The translations under genes were made by a program, and so were the position numbers. Below are positions 8,276 to 15,742 of a DNA stretch of 42,997 bases, one piece after another. A model generated the notes under the pieces. The model was not told the DNA's origin and searched no databases. It was given only the letters and a program-made list of their open reading frames with translations. The DNA is from Thermoplasmata archaeon (lineage in GTDB: Archaea; Thermoplasmatota; Thermoplasmata; Methanomassiliicoccales; Methanomethylophilaceae), in NCBI GenBank assembly GCA_015063185.1, contig SUSY01000012.1:1-42997 (forward strand). The letters run 5' to 3'. Numbering within the stretch: position 1 is the stretch's first letter; the number at the start of each line of letters is the position of its first letter.

Positions 8276-9475
8276 TCAGGTGAGGGAGCCTACGATTGCA
8301 TCGGCAAGTGCATCGAGATCCGCATCCTGTTCAGGTTTCATTGAGGACCTTATGACAAAGGTCTCACCGACCTGGACCATGTCCTCCATCTCTGCAAGCA
8401 TATCCTTCATGACCTTCTCCGATGCGGCAGACCAGGACCCATTGGCAATGAGTGAGAACTTCCTCTTCTGAACCGCCATGGATGCCATATCTTCTATCGC
8501 AGTCCTCATCATCGGTTGAAGACCGTTATTATACGTAGGGGCAGCAAGAACTATGTTACTATACTTGAACGCATCAGCTACGAGATAGGATGCGTGGGTC
8601 ATCATCAGATTAATCACAGAAATGTCCTTAACGCCTTTTTCATCAAGCTTCTGTGCCAGAAGGTTAGCTACTGCCTCCGTGTTTCCATACATGGAAGCGT
8701 ATGCGATAACGACGCCTTTTACCTCCGGCTCATATGTGCTCCAATGCTGGTACTTGTCAACGATGTAGTCCAGATCCTTGTCCCAGATCTGTCCATGAAG
8801 TGGACAGAAACGGTTGATCTTGACTCCTCCAGCCTTTCCAAGTACCTTCTGCACATGTTTTCCATACTTTCCAACGATGTTCGTATAGTATCTCCTCGCA
8901 TCGTCTATGTACTTCCTTTCAAACGTATCGCGATCAGCGAACAACTGACCATCTAAAGCACCGAATGATCCGAATGCATCCTCACAATATAGGGTGCCAT
9001 CATAGGTATCGTATGCGAACATGACCTCGGGCCAGTGGACCATCATACCAGATACGAAAGAAAGCGTGTGCTTTCCGAGTGAGAGCGTATCTCCCTCTGC
9101 GATGGGCATGGTGTTCTTCGGTACAAGCCCATAGAAGTCGTTCATCATTTCGATCGCTCTGGGACTGGCAACAACTGTAACATCCGGATAGGTATCCACG
9201 ATACGTTTGATCTGTGCACCGTGGTCTGGTTCCATATGGCCCACGAAGAAATAATCCGGGGCCCTACCATCCAATGCGGCCATGAGGTTCTCCCAATACT
9301 GTGCGACAACACTGCTATCACATGTGTCCATGATGATGGTCTTCTCGTCCTTAATGACGTATGAATTGTAAGAAACACCGTTGGGGATAGGGAACATACC
9401 TTCAAAGATCGGCATACTCCTATCATCAGCACCGATCCAAATCACATCTTCAGTAACATTCCTTATTGCGAACAT
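8276..9475 (-). CDS. fprA: FprA-type flavodiiron protein (F420H2 oxidase-like)
   Basis: A 399-residue A-type flavoprotein. The N-terminal metallo-beta-lactamase domain holds the di-iron ligands HMEPDH (80-85), H147 in MVHWPE, D166 in CEDAFG and H227 in CPLHGQ. The C-terminal flavodoxin domain opens at about 252 with the FMN loop YASMYGNTEA. In methanogens such proteins reduce O2 to water with F420H2 and protect anaerobes from oxygen. ATG 9475 matches the family start; a longer open frame reaches to 9583, with another Met at 9496. It is downstream of tRNA-Val and just upstream of the YqaJ nuclease. Confidence 0.92.
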   Translation of the reverse strand: MFAIRNVTEDVIWIGADDRSMPIFEGMFPIPNGVSYNSYVIKDEKTIIMDTCDSSVVAQYWENLMAALDGRAPDYFFVGHMEPDHGAQIKRIVDTYPDVTVVASPRAIEMMNDFYGLVPKNTMPIAEGDTLSLGKHTLSFVSGMMVHWPEVMFAYDTYDGTLYCEDAFGSFGALDGQLFADRDTFERKYIDDARRYYTNIVGKYGKHVQKVLGKAGGVKINRFCPLHGQIWDKDLDYIVDKYQHWSTYEPEVKGVVIAYASMYGNTEAVANLLAQKLDEKGVKDISVINLMMTHASYLVADAFKYSNIVLAAPTYNNGLQPMMRTAIEDMASMAVQKRKFSLIANGSWSAASEKVMKDMLAEMEDMVQVGETFVIRSSMKPEQDADLDALADAIVGSLT

Positions 9476-9593
9476 AATGATCTCTCTGGCCTCCATATCA
9501 TCCAGTTGATTGATAATCTTTACTAAAACCGTGGGAAATAAGTCACGAAACAGGACGGTAGAATGACCAGGAACATGAAACAATCGAAAAGTA

Positions 9594-9669
9594 TGGTGGG
9601 CCCGGCCGGATTTGAACCGGCGACCTCCGCAATGTCAATGCGACGTCATAACCCCTAGACCACGGGCCC
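9594..9669 (-). tRNA. tRNA-Val (GAC)
   Basis: Read on the minus strand it folds fully. The acceptor is GGGCCCG/CGGGCCC and the D arm contains GGGGTTATGAC. The anticodon stem TCGCA/TGCGG holds loop TTGACAT (anticodon GAC), and the T arm is GCCGG-TTCAAAT-CCGGC with discriminator A. The 3' CCA is encoded (9594-9596), unlike the other two tRNAs in the window. T4 follows closely. A TATA-like box is at 9693-9703. Length without CCA is 73 nt. Confidence 0.97.
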
Positions 9670-9692
9670 GATAAATGGGAGATTACCTCCTC

Positions 9693-9703
9693 ATTATTAT
9701 AGG
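9693..9703 (-). promoter_or_regulatory. TATA-like box for tRNA-Val
   Basis: CCTATAATAAT on the minus strand, about 28 nt before the predicted 5' end near 9673 and close to the mature 5' end at 9669. Confidence 0.55.
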
Positions 9704-9769
9704 TTACGCTCATTGGACCGCATAAAAGAGGATAATAGTGTATATTTTGACATATTTTACAAATCATCT

Positions 9770-9777
9770 CTAAATAG
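9770..9777 (+). promoter_or_regulatory. TATA-like box for kae1
   Basis: CTAAATAG with its first T exactly 28 nt before ATG 9799. There is no ribosome site. This spacing fixes ATG 9799, not the in-frame TTG 9790, as the start of a leaderless mRNA. Confidence 0.6.
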
Positions 9778-9798
9778 GACTCAATCATATTGTGGGAT

Positions 9799-10782
9799 AT
9801 GCTGACTTTAGGCATAGAAGGAACAGCGCACACCCTCGGAGTCGGAATCGTGGATACCGACAGAAAGGTCATAGCGAATGTTCTGGACATGTACCGCCCT
9901 GCAGAAGGAGGATTACATCCCCGCGAAGCCGCGAACCATCATGGAGATGTGGTTGCATCGCTGATCGTCAAAGCGACCGAAGAAGCGGGAGTCAGTCTAT
10001 CGGAAATCGAACTCATATCTTTCTCCAAAGGCCCTGGACTCGGCCCCTGCCTCAGATCTGCTGCTACGGCCGCACGGTCCCTATCATCCATTCTGAACAC
10101 CCCCATCATCGGTGTGAACCATTGTGTGGCACACGTAGAGATAGGAATAGCTACCACGGGTTGTACCGACCCTGCGTTATTGTATGCATCCGGCGGAAAC
10201 ACTCAGGTCATAGCATTTTCAAATGGCAGATACAGAATCTTCGGAGAAACCATTGACGTAGGCATCGGAAACATGTTGGATAAGCTTGGAAGAGAACTCG
10301 GTCTTGGTTTCTACGCTGGCCCAACGATAGAGAAACTCGCCAAGGAAGGGGACAGACTACTGGAACTTCCGTATTCCGTCAAAGGAATGGACGTATCGTT
10401 CTCCGGGATCATGACGGCCGCTCTGGCACTTAAGAAGAAGGGTCATCGCTTGGAAGATATTGCGTACTCCGTTCAGGAAACGTGCTATGCCATGCTTGCG
10501 GAAGTCACCGAGAGGGCCATGGCCCACGTGGGAAAGGACGAGGTCCTCCTCGGAGGAGGTGTGGCTCAGAATATGCGTCTACGTGAAATGATCGACGATA
10601 TGGCCAAGGAACGTGGTGCGAAGATGTTCGTACCCGATAAGAAATTCTGTATGGACAATGGTGCCATGATTGCTTGGTTAGGCAACATTATGTACGAATC
10701 GGGTGCTCGCATGGATATCGCGGACACTGCGGTGGAACAGAGATTCAGAACGGATGAGGTTGAAGTCACTTGGCGCCAGTGA
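9799..10782 (+). CDS. kae1: KEOPS subunit Kae1 (tRNA t6A threonylcarbamoyltransferase)
   Basis: A 327-residue ASKHA-fold protein starting MLTLGIEGTAHT. HPREAANHHGD, the metal-binding NHCVAHVEIG histidines, ASGGNTQVI and the late GGGVAQNMRLREM plus CMDNGAMIAW segments are all diagnostic of Kae1/TsaD. It transfers threonylcarbamoyl to A37 of ANN-decoding tRNAs together with Pcc1 (2750-2980), Bud32 and Cgi121. The protein stops soon after the Kae1 domain, so no Bud32 kinase is fused, unlike in many euryarchaea. Its last 17 nt overlap the convergent recJ-like gene. Confidence 0.95.
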   Translation: MLTLGIEGTAHTLGVGIVDTDRKVIANVLDMYRPAEGGLHPREAANHHGDVVASLIVKATEEAGVSLSEIELISFSKGPGLGPCLRSAATAARSLSSILNTPIIGVNHCVAHVEIGIATTGCTDPALLYASGGNTQVIAFSNGRYRIFGETIDVGIGNMLDKLGRELGLGFYAGPTIEKLAKEGDRLLELPYSVKGMDVSFSGIMTAALALKKKGHRLEDIAYSVQETCYAMLAEVTERAMAHVGKDEVLLGGGVAQNMRLREMIDDMAKERGAKMFVPDKKFCMDNGAMIAWLGNIMYESGARMDIADTAVEQRFRTDEVEVTWRQ

Positions 10783-12124
10783 CCAATTGTTTACCAATGA
10801 TCTCATCGAGATTCTTCAGGAATTCTTGACCTCTGAAACTCGGGAAATTAGCACCGGATGCAATCCTGTGTCCGCCACCCTGTCCTCCAACAGATTCCGA
10901 TGCCTCTCTCATCGCAACTGAGAGGTCTATTCCTTTGTCCAACTGTTCCCATGAACCTCTGGCACTGGCTTTGGCCTTTCCATCAGTACCATAGTTGATA
11001 CCGATCGTAGGCTTTTCTGGATCCCCTATGAAATGCATTACGATGCTACACAACATACCGGTGAACCCACTAGCGGTCGAATCGAAGAACTGGATGTGTT
11101 CCATCGGCGTGACCTTCATCTTATCGAGTTCAACAGTGGCCTCTATTAGATCCTTCTTTGAATTGTAATTGAGTTCCCTTGCATATGCGAGGGAATCCTT
11201 ATTGCCTAAACAAATCCCGACCCCGATTCCGCCCATCTTCTCTCTACCACACGCATTCAGGAGATCACTGAGCGTCTCGGCATCCATGCCCATATCCTTC
11301 AGAATGTATCTGGTCCTAGCGGTTTCCTCGAGTGTTTGTATAGATACACCTTGATCTAGCAACTTGACTGCGATCATCGAGGATAGCCTGTGTTTCTCAT
11401 CATCGGTGAGATCGAGGAAATCCTTGGTTTGATCGATGCCCGCCTCCTCCAAGAATGCCTTGGTACCCACGCTGCTACCCCCGACACCGCGGATATATGG
11501 CTCGGTGGAAATGTACAATGATTGAGAAAGAGTGCCGATCGGAATCAGGGATCCATCCATAACGGTGACAAGTCCCCTTTCCTGAGCGCCTTCTCCAAGA
11601 TATGTGTTCAAACCAGTAAGTCCGTTTATGAGTTGCCTATCACCTGCAAGACCTCCAAAGGCGTACTTCACCAGATCCCAATTCCTCTCATCGATGGTGA
11701 CAGCCAAGAGGAATGCCAAGGTGGAACCGCATCCGGACGTCATACCGTCAATGTCATAGTTATGAGGATTAATGTATACGATCCCGCTCCCTTCGACCTT
11801 ATCGGACTTGTGATGATCCAGTACGATGACGTCCTTCTCCAATGATTCGAACTGATCCAGATAGGATGCGCCGATATCGGACATCAGGATGCATTCAGAG
11901 TATGAATCCCTCATCATTGAAAGGACATCGTCATCCAGGACAGGTACAAACGAGACCTGATACTCTATATCCAATCTCTGAAGCATACAGGCGAGGATGC
12001 TGCCTGCAGCTACACCGTCCGCATCATGATGCGAGAAGATATGTACGAAGTCGTGACTGCGAACATGTTCCGCAGCGATGGATAAATGTGAAAGAAGTTT
12101 GGAAGGTAGGTCGTATTCGACCAT
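10766..12124 (-). CDS. Archaeal RecJ-like DHH exonuclease
   Basis: A 452-residue DHH/DHHA1 protein. SHHDADGVAAG (31-41), a DIGAS motif near 83 and VLDHHKSD (101-108) supply the metal ligands. The C-terminal GGQGGGHRIASGA is the DHHA1 substrate loop. Archaeal members are RecJ-like single-strand nucleases; some bind GINS in the replisome (GAN) and others degrade RNA. It follows rps15 by 8 nt, a widespread archaeal pairing, and is clearly co-transcribed with it. The 3' end overlaps kae1 on the other strand by 17 nt. Which RecJ subtype it is cannot be settled by eye. Confidence 0.87.
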   Translation of the reverse strand: MVEYDLPSKLLSHLSIAAEHVRSHDFVHIFSHHDADGVAAGSILACMLQRLDIEYQVSFVPVLDDDVLSMMRDSYSECILMSDIGASYLDQFESLEKDVIVLDHHKSDKVEGSGIVYINPHNYDIDGMTSGCGSTLAFLLAVTIDERNWDLVKYAFGGLAGDRQLINGLTGLNTYLGEGAQERGLVTVMDGSLIPIGTLSQSLYISTEPYIRGVGGSSVGTKAFLEEAGIDQTKDFLDLTDDEKHRLSSMIAVKLLDQGVSIQTLEETARTRYILKDMGMDAETLSDLLNACGREKMGGIGVGICLGNKDSLAYARELNYNSKKDLIEATVELDKMKVTPMEHIQFFDSTASGFTGMLCSIVMHFIGDPEKPTIGINYGTDGKAKASARGSWEQLDKGIDLSVAMREASESVGGQGGGHRIASGANFPSFRGQEFLKNLDEIIGKQLVTGAK

Positions 12125-12132
12125 AATTCACC

Positions 12133-12588
12133 TTACTTGAGCATCAATTCCGCAGTGTTGATGGAATATTTCCAATCGGAAGCGAGAACCTTGTTTGCCT
12201 TATAGTAGCGCTCAAGTCTCCTGATCCTTGCCTCAATGAGCTGGAGTCCTCTCCTGTTGGAGATGTCTCCCTTGTTCTTCTTGAGGTGAACGTTGAGAGA
12301 GATTGCGCGCCTCATGAGGTTGGCGAGGTCTTCGGGAAGTGCTCCTGCGACTCCCTTCTCCTTCATGATTGCGGTGATGGTCTTTCCGGTTGCGAGTTTG
12401 ACATCGGGGACACCGTACTGGTCCCTCAGAACGAGTCCGATCTTTGCGGAGATCTCTCCGTCCTTGGCCATCTTCACGATGAGGTCCTCGATTTCGGTGG
12501 CGGTGAGGGCGACCCATGCGGGATTCTCGGTGACCAGGGGGTGCTTGGATCCGGACTGTCCTTTTCTTCTTGCGTGCATTCTTGCCAT
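12133..12588 (-). CDS. rps15: Small ribosomal subunit protein S15 (uS15)
   Basis: A 151-residue archaeal-length S15. It begins MARMHARRKGQSGS and has the archaeal N-terminal extension with NPAWVALTATEIEDLIVKMA. The S15 core follows, containing HLKKNKGDISNRRGLQLIEARIRRL, where bacterial S15 has HxxxHxxDxxSRRGL. It binds 16S rRNA in the platform. GAGGAAT precedes the ATG and a TATA box at 12646-12654 gives a leader of roughly 35 nt. It leads the rps15-recJ operon. Confidence 0.97.
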   Translation of the reverse strand: MARMHARRKGQSGSKHPLVTENPAWVALTATEIEDLIVKMAKDGEISAKIGLVLRDQYGVPDVKLATGKTITAIMKEKGVAGALPEDLANLMRRAISLNVHLKKNKGDISNRRGLQLIEARIRRLERYYKANKVLASDWKYSINTAELMLK

Positions 12589-12645
12589 GATTTATTCCTC
12601 TGAATAGTTCAGGCGGCGAGGCTAAGCAACCCTATCTAATTTTAG

Positions 12646-12654
12646 TATATAAAG
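12646..12654 (-). promoter_or_regulatory. TATA-like box for rps15
   Basis: CTTTATATA on the minus strand. Unlike most genes here the start codon is over 55 nt downstream, so this mRNA has a leader with a Shine-Dalgarno site (GAGGAAT). Confidence 0.55.
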
Positions 12655-12665
12655 GGATGTGAACG

Positions 12666-13670
12666 TCATTCATGACCAAACAAGGAATCCTTGGCCCAGG
12701 GTATGACGGATTCGTACTCAGCCCTATCGAATGATATGTCCTCTGGAATCTCGGTGAAGAAACGTGATTCCATTTCTCCATCGGCGGCCTTGGATATGAC
12801 CCTTGCAGAGCACACATCACAATAGCCGATATCCTTCTCGGATATGACTTCCACATGATAGCCAGACTCCTCCAGACATTCCCTGATGGCGGCCTCGGAT
12901 GACGTCTCACCGGACTCCACCTTCCCCCCTGGCATCTCCCAGCCCTTCCTACGGGGGTGATAGACCATCATGAACTCGCCTGAATCATTGAACACTACCG
13001 CATATGAGGTTCTCGGCCTCTCAGCGATAATCATCACATGATCCTTCTCGTGAGGTTCCAAGGACCTCATCTCGAGAACCCTGAGGCCACGCTCCTTCAA
13101 TCTATGTTTGGACGTAGCGAAGACCTCCTCCGGTTTTGCGGATACGTCCTCCGATCTGGCCTTGATGCACAACATGCCGAATCTGGCACCGTACATGTCC
13201 ATGTTGTCCGCGAGTATGTCTGCCTGATTCTTCTGAGCCACATCCGAATAGACCACATCCACCTTACCCACTGCGAATGAGTACTCACTTGGGTTTGTCG
13301 CATCCGCTAGGATGGGATTGACGTTCTTCCTGGACTCGGACATCCTTACAAGATCCCTGAACGACCTGGGAGAGAACTCGACTGCATATATGATGCCGTC
13401 CTTCACGATATCTGACACATGGGACACGGTGGTACCGTTCGCCGCACCGAGATAGAGGACCTTACTGTCACTCCTGAGAGGATATGTTTCCCCACCGGTA
13501 GCGAGATACGCAGCCAACTTACTGCGTGTGGGATTCCACTCGCGATACTCTGTTCCGGATACCGAAACCAACCTCTCGCTATACACGCGCTTGCCGGGAT
13601 CGATCGATGCTGTGTACAACCTGCCCCTCTCACAAAAAACGGTCCCATCGGTTCCGATACGTGCCTCCAT
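12666..13670 (-). CDS. flpA: Fibrillarin-Nudix hydrolase fusion protein
   Basis: A 334-residue two-domain protein. Residues 1-218 are archaeal fibrillarin, the box C/D RNP 2'-O-methyltransferase: GTEYREWNPTRSKLAAYL (39-56), the SAM loop VLYLGAANGTT (71-81), YAVEFS (95-100) and DVVYSDVAQ (138-146). Residues 221-334 are a Nudix domain with a complete Nudix box, G249-x5-E255-x7-R263-E264-x2-E267-E268-x-G270. Normal FlpA ends near 220-230 residues and sits by nop5; here nop5 is absent and the reading frame runs on without a break. A TATA box at 13691-13699 suggests a nearly leaderless mRNA. The Nudix substrate is unknown. Confidence 0.9.
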   Translation of the reverse strand: MEARIGTDGTVFCERGRLYTASIDPGKRVYSERLVSVSGTEYREWNPTRSKLAAYLATGGETYPLRSDSKVLYLGAANGTTVSHVSDIVKDGIIYAVEFSPRSFRDLVRMSESRKNVNPILADATNPSEYSFAVGKVDVVYSDVAQKNQADILADNMDMYGARFGMLCIKARSEDVSAKPEEVFATSKHRLKERGLRVLEMRSLEPHEKDHVMIIAERPRTSYAVVFNDSGEFMMVYHPRRKGWEMPGGKVESGETSSEAAIRECLEESGYHVEVISEKDIGYCDVCSARVISKAADGEMESRFFTEIPEDISFDRAEYESVIPWAKDSLFGHE

Positions 13671-13690
13671 ACCCAGCGTACTTCGCGTAC

Positions 13691-13699
13691 ATATATATC
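13691..13699 (-). promoter_or_regulatory. TATA-like box for the fibrillarin-Nudix gene
   Basis: GATATATAT on the minus strand, about 21-29 nt before ATG 13670. It lies back to back with the NAD kinase box, 15 nt away. Confidence 0.5.
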
Positions 13700-13713
13700 G
13701 TTGACCCCACAGG

Positions 13714-13721
13714 CTATAATC
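13714..13721 (+). promoter_or_regulatory. TATA-like box for the NAD kinase fusion
   Basis: CTATAATC with its T 28 nt before ATG 13743. It rules out the longer in-frame reading that starts far upstream inside the fibrillarin gene. Confidence 0.6.
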
Positions 13722-13742
13722 CAGGAATGTCTACGGAACGGC

Positions 13743-15362
13743 ATGATGGATACTCTCGTCGCGATCGCCGATGCCGTTCAGGATGCGATCGGTCTGATCC
13801 CGTCCGTTAACGAAAGAAGTGAGTTCGTCTGCATGGGTGCTGACGGCACACCGACATCCGAGATCGATAAAGTCGCAGAGAATGCGGTACTTATGTACAT
13901 TGAATCGCACAACATCCCACTGAACGTACTCAGCGAAGAGATCGGATTCGTAGATAACGGTCATAAGGAAACTCTGATTCTGGACCCCATCGATGGTTCC
14001 AGAAATGCCGAACTGGGAGTACCGTACTTCGCCGTATCTCTTGCCGTCACGACCGGCACCATGAATGACGTGCATACAGCATACCTAAGAAATCTGGTGA
14101 CCAATGACGAATATAGGGCGGAGAAGGGTAAAGGTGCATTCTTCAACGGAGAGAGGATCCAAACAAAGAGAGATTTTGACCCACAGAACATCGTCATGAT
14201 GATCTATATCGGTGCACATTCCCACCCCGTATCCTATAAGGTCGTCAGTCGTGTGAGGGCCACACGTTCCTACGGATGCTCGTCCCTGGAGATGTGTCTG
14301 GTGGCACAGGGGATGGCGGACGGATTCCTGGTCAACATACAGAACTACACCCATTCCATCCGTGTCGTGGACATCGCTGCGAGTGCACTGATACTCAGAG
14401 AAGCGGGAGGGGAGTTGTACGATCTATACGGCAATGTGCTAGACTTGCCTGCGAATCTGACCGAAAGGAGCAATTTCCTCGCTACATCCAACAAAAGGGT
14501 ATTCGACTACATCATGAAGGGGGAATGTAGCCATGACATCAACAAGTCACAGACATACGGGATCTATGCCAACACGAGTATCGAAGGGATAGAGGATGTG
14601 GCACGTCACATCATGGAATGCCTTGGTGATGAAAGATACATCATCGATAGCGAATTGGCACAACTGCTCGGTATGGAAGGGCAGCCCCTCTCCGAAATGG
14701 ACGTGGACATTGTCATCGTTCTCGGAGGGGATGGGACTCTGTTGCGGGCCACCCACAACACGGAATCGAAGATTGTTGGGATTAACGTAGGGAGTGTTGG
14801 GTTCCTCACGGCTGTTGAACGCGATTCCATAGATGAGGGGATCGCCCGCTTGAAACGTGGGGACTATACGGTGGACAGAAGGAGCATGATCAGAGTATCA
14901 TGCAACAGTGAAGTTCTTGGGGATGCGATCAACGAAGCGATGATCCACACAGCATCCGTTGCCAAGATCCGCGAATTCAGAGTCTACATCGATGACTCAT
15001 TGCTCACTGAGGTGAAAGCGGATGGATATCTGATGTCCACAGTGACCGGATCCACAAGCTATTCCATGAGTCTTGGTGCACCCATCATGGACCCACGTGT
15101 GGACAATGCATGGATCCTGACACCGATGGCTGCATTCAAGTATTCATCCAGACCGTTGATCCTACCCACGACTGCCAAAGTAACCATTGAACCCACGATG
15201 CCTAACAAGGATTGTCTGTTGATAATAGATGGGCAAAGCGAAATCACCATACCAGGAGGAACCAGAATCGAAATGAGCCTCTCACCCAAATACACCAGAT
15301 TGATCTCGATGAACTTTGACTTCTACGATAGAGTCAGGAACAAACTATCCGGAACGATATGA
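13743..15362 (+). CDS. Bifunctional NADP phosphatase/NAD kinase
   Basis: A 539-residue fusion. Residues 1-255 are an inositol-monophosphatase-like phosphatase: SEE (64-66), DPIDGSRN (81-88) and a late VVDIAASALILREAGGEL metal-site helix. Residues about 265-539 are NAD kinase: VLGGDGTLLRAT (327-338), NVGSVGFLT (348-356) and TGSTSYSMSLGAPI. The same architecture is known from Methanocaldococcus jannaschii, where it has NADP phosphatase and NAD kinase activity and so sets the NAD/NADP balance. It is probably leaderless and overlaps the next gene by ATGA. Confidence 0.92.
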   Translation: MMDTLVAIADAVQDAIGLIPSVNERSEFVCMGADGTPTSEIDKVAENAVLMYIESHNIPLNVLSEEIGFVDNGHKETLILDPIDGSRNAELGVPYFAVSLAVTTGTMNDVHTAYLRNLVTNDEYRAEKGKGAFFNGERIQTKRDFDPQNIVMMIYIGAHSHPVSYKVVSRVRATRSYGCSSLEMCLVAQGMADGFLVNIQNYTHSIRVVDIAASALILREAGGELYDLYGNVLDLPANLTERSNFLATSNKRVFDYIMKGECSHDINKSQTYGIYANTSIEGIEDVARHIMECLGDERYIIDSELAQLLGMEGQPLSEMDVDIVIVLGGDGTLLRATHNTESKIVGINVGSVGFLTAVERDSIDEGIARLKRGDYTVDRRSMIRVSCNSEVLGDAINEAMIHTASVAKIREFRVYIDDSLLTEVKADGYLMSTVTGSTSYSMSLGAPIMDPRVDNAWILTPMAAFKYSSRPLILPTTAKVTIEPTMPNKDCLLIIDGQSEITIPGGTRIEMSLSPKYTRLISMNFDFYDRVRNKLSGTI

Positions 15363-15742
15363 TGAGAATTCATGCCATAGATATCAATCTCATAGACGAT
15401 ATCAACGAAAGTGCCCAATCCGTGTACCCGGACGAATTCCTCTGTGCGCTTTCCGCGAGGGACGGGATCATATCCGAAATCGTGATGTTGCCAGGAACCG
15501 TCTATGGGGACGAACATAGTTTTCTGAACCTATGGATGGCACCTGCCAACTGCAACATCATCGGTACCGCACACTCCCATCCCGATCATTGCAACATGGC
15601 ATCGGATGCTGATCTGGACCTGTTCAGAAACATGGGCGGATTCCACCTGATAACATGCATGCCCTATGACAGGGAGAGTTGGAAGCTTTACAACTCGCTA
15701 GGGGAGGAGGTGGAATTGAAGGTCGTCAATCAAGTTCTCTGA
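15359..15742 (+). CDS. JAMM/MPN+ domain metalloprotease
   Basis: A 127-residue minimal JAMM protein. E26 in YPDEFL and H72-S73-H74-P-x6-S82-x2-D85 (HSHPDHCNMASDAD) give the complete zinc signature HxH-x7-S-x2-D. Small archaeal JAMMs cleave ubiquitin-like SAMP conjugates (desampylases) or process sulfur-carrier proteins. No SAMP-type carrier is adjacent, so the substrate is open. It overlaps the NAD kinase fusion by 4 nt (ATGA), so translation is coupled. The last 17 nt overlap the convergent phosphohexomutase-like gene. Confidence 0.85.
   Translation: MMRIHAIDINLIDDINESAQSVYPDEFLCALSARDGIISEIVMLPGTVYGDEHSFLNLWMAPANCNIIGTAHSHPDHCNMASDADLDLFRNMGGFHLITCMPYDRESWKLYNSLGEEVELKVVNQVL

Noticed and set aside
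13419..13742. Long N-terminal extension of the NAD kinase fusion
   Set aside because: The extension runs antisense through the fibrillarin-Nudix gene and its promoter. The TATA box 28 nt before ATG 13743 fixes the shorter start.
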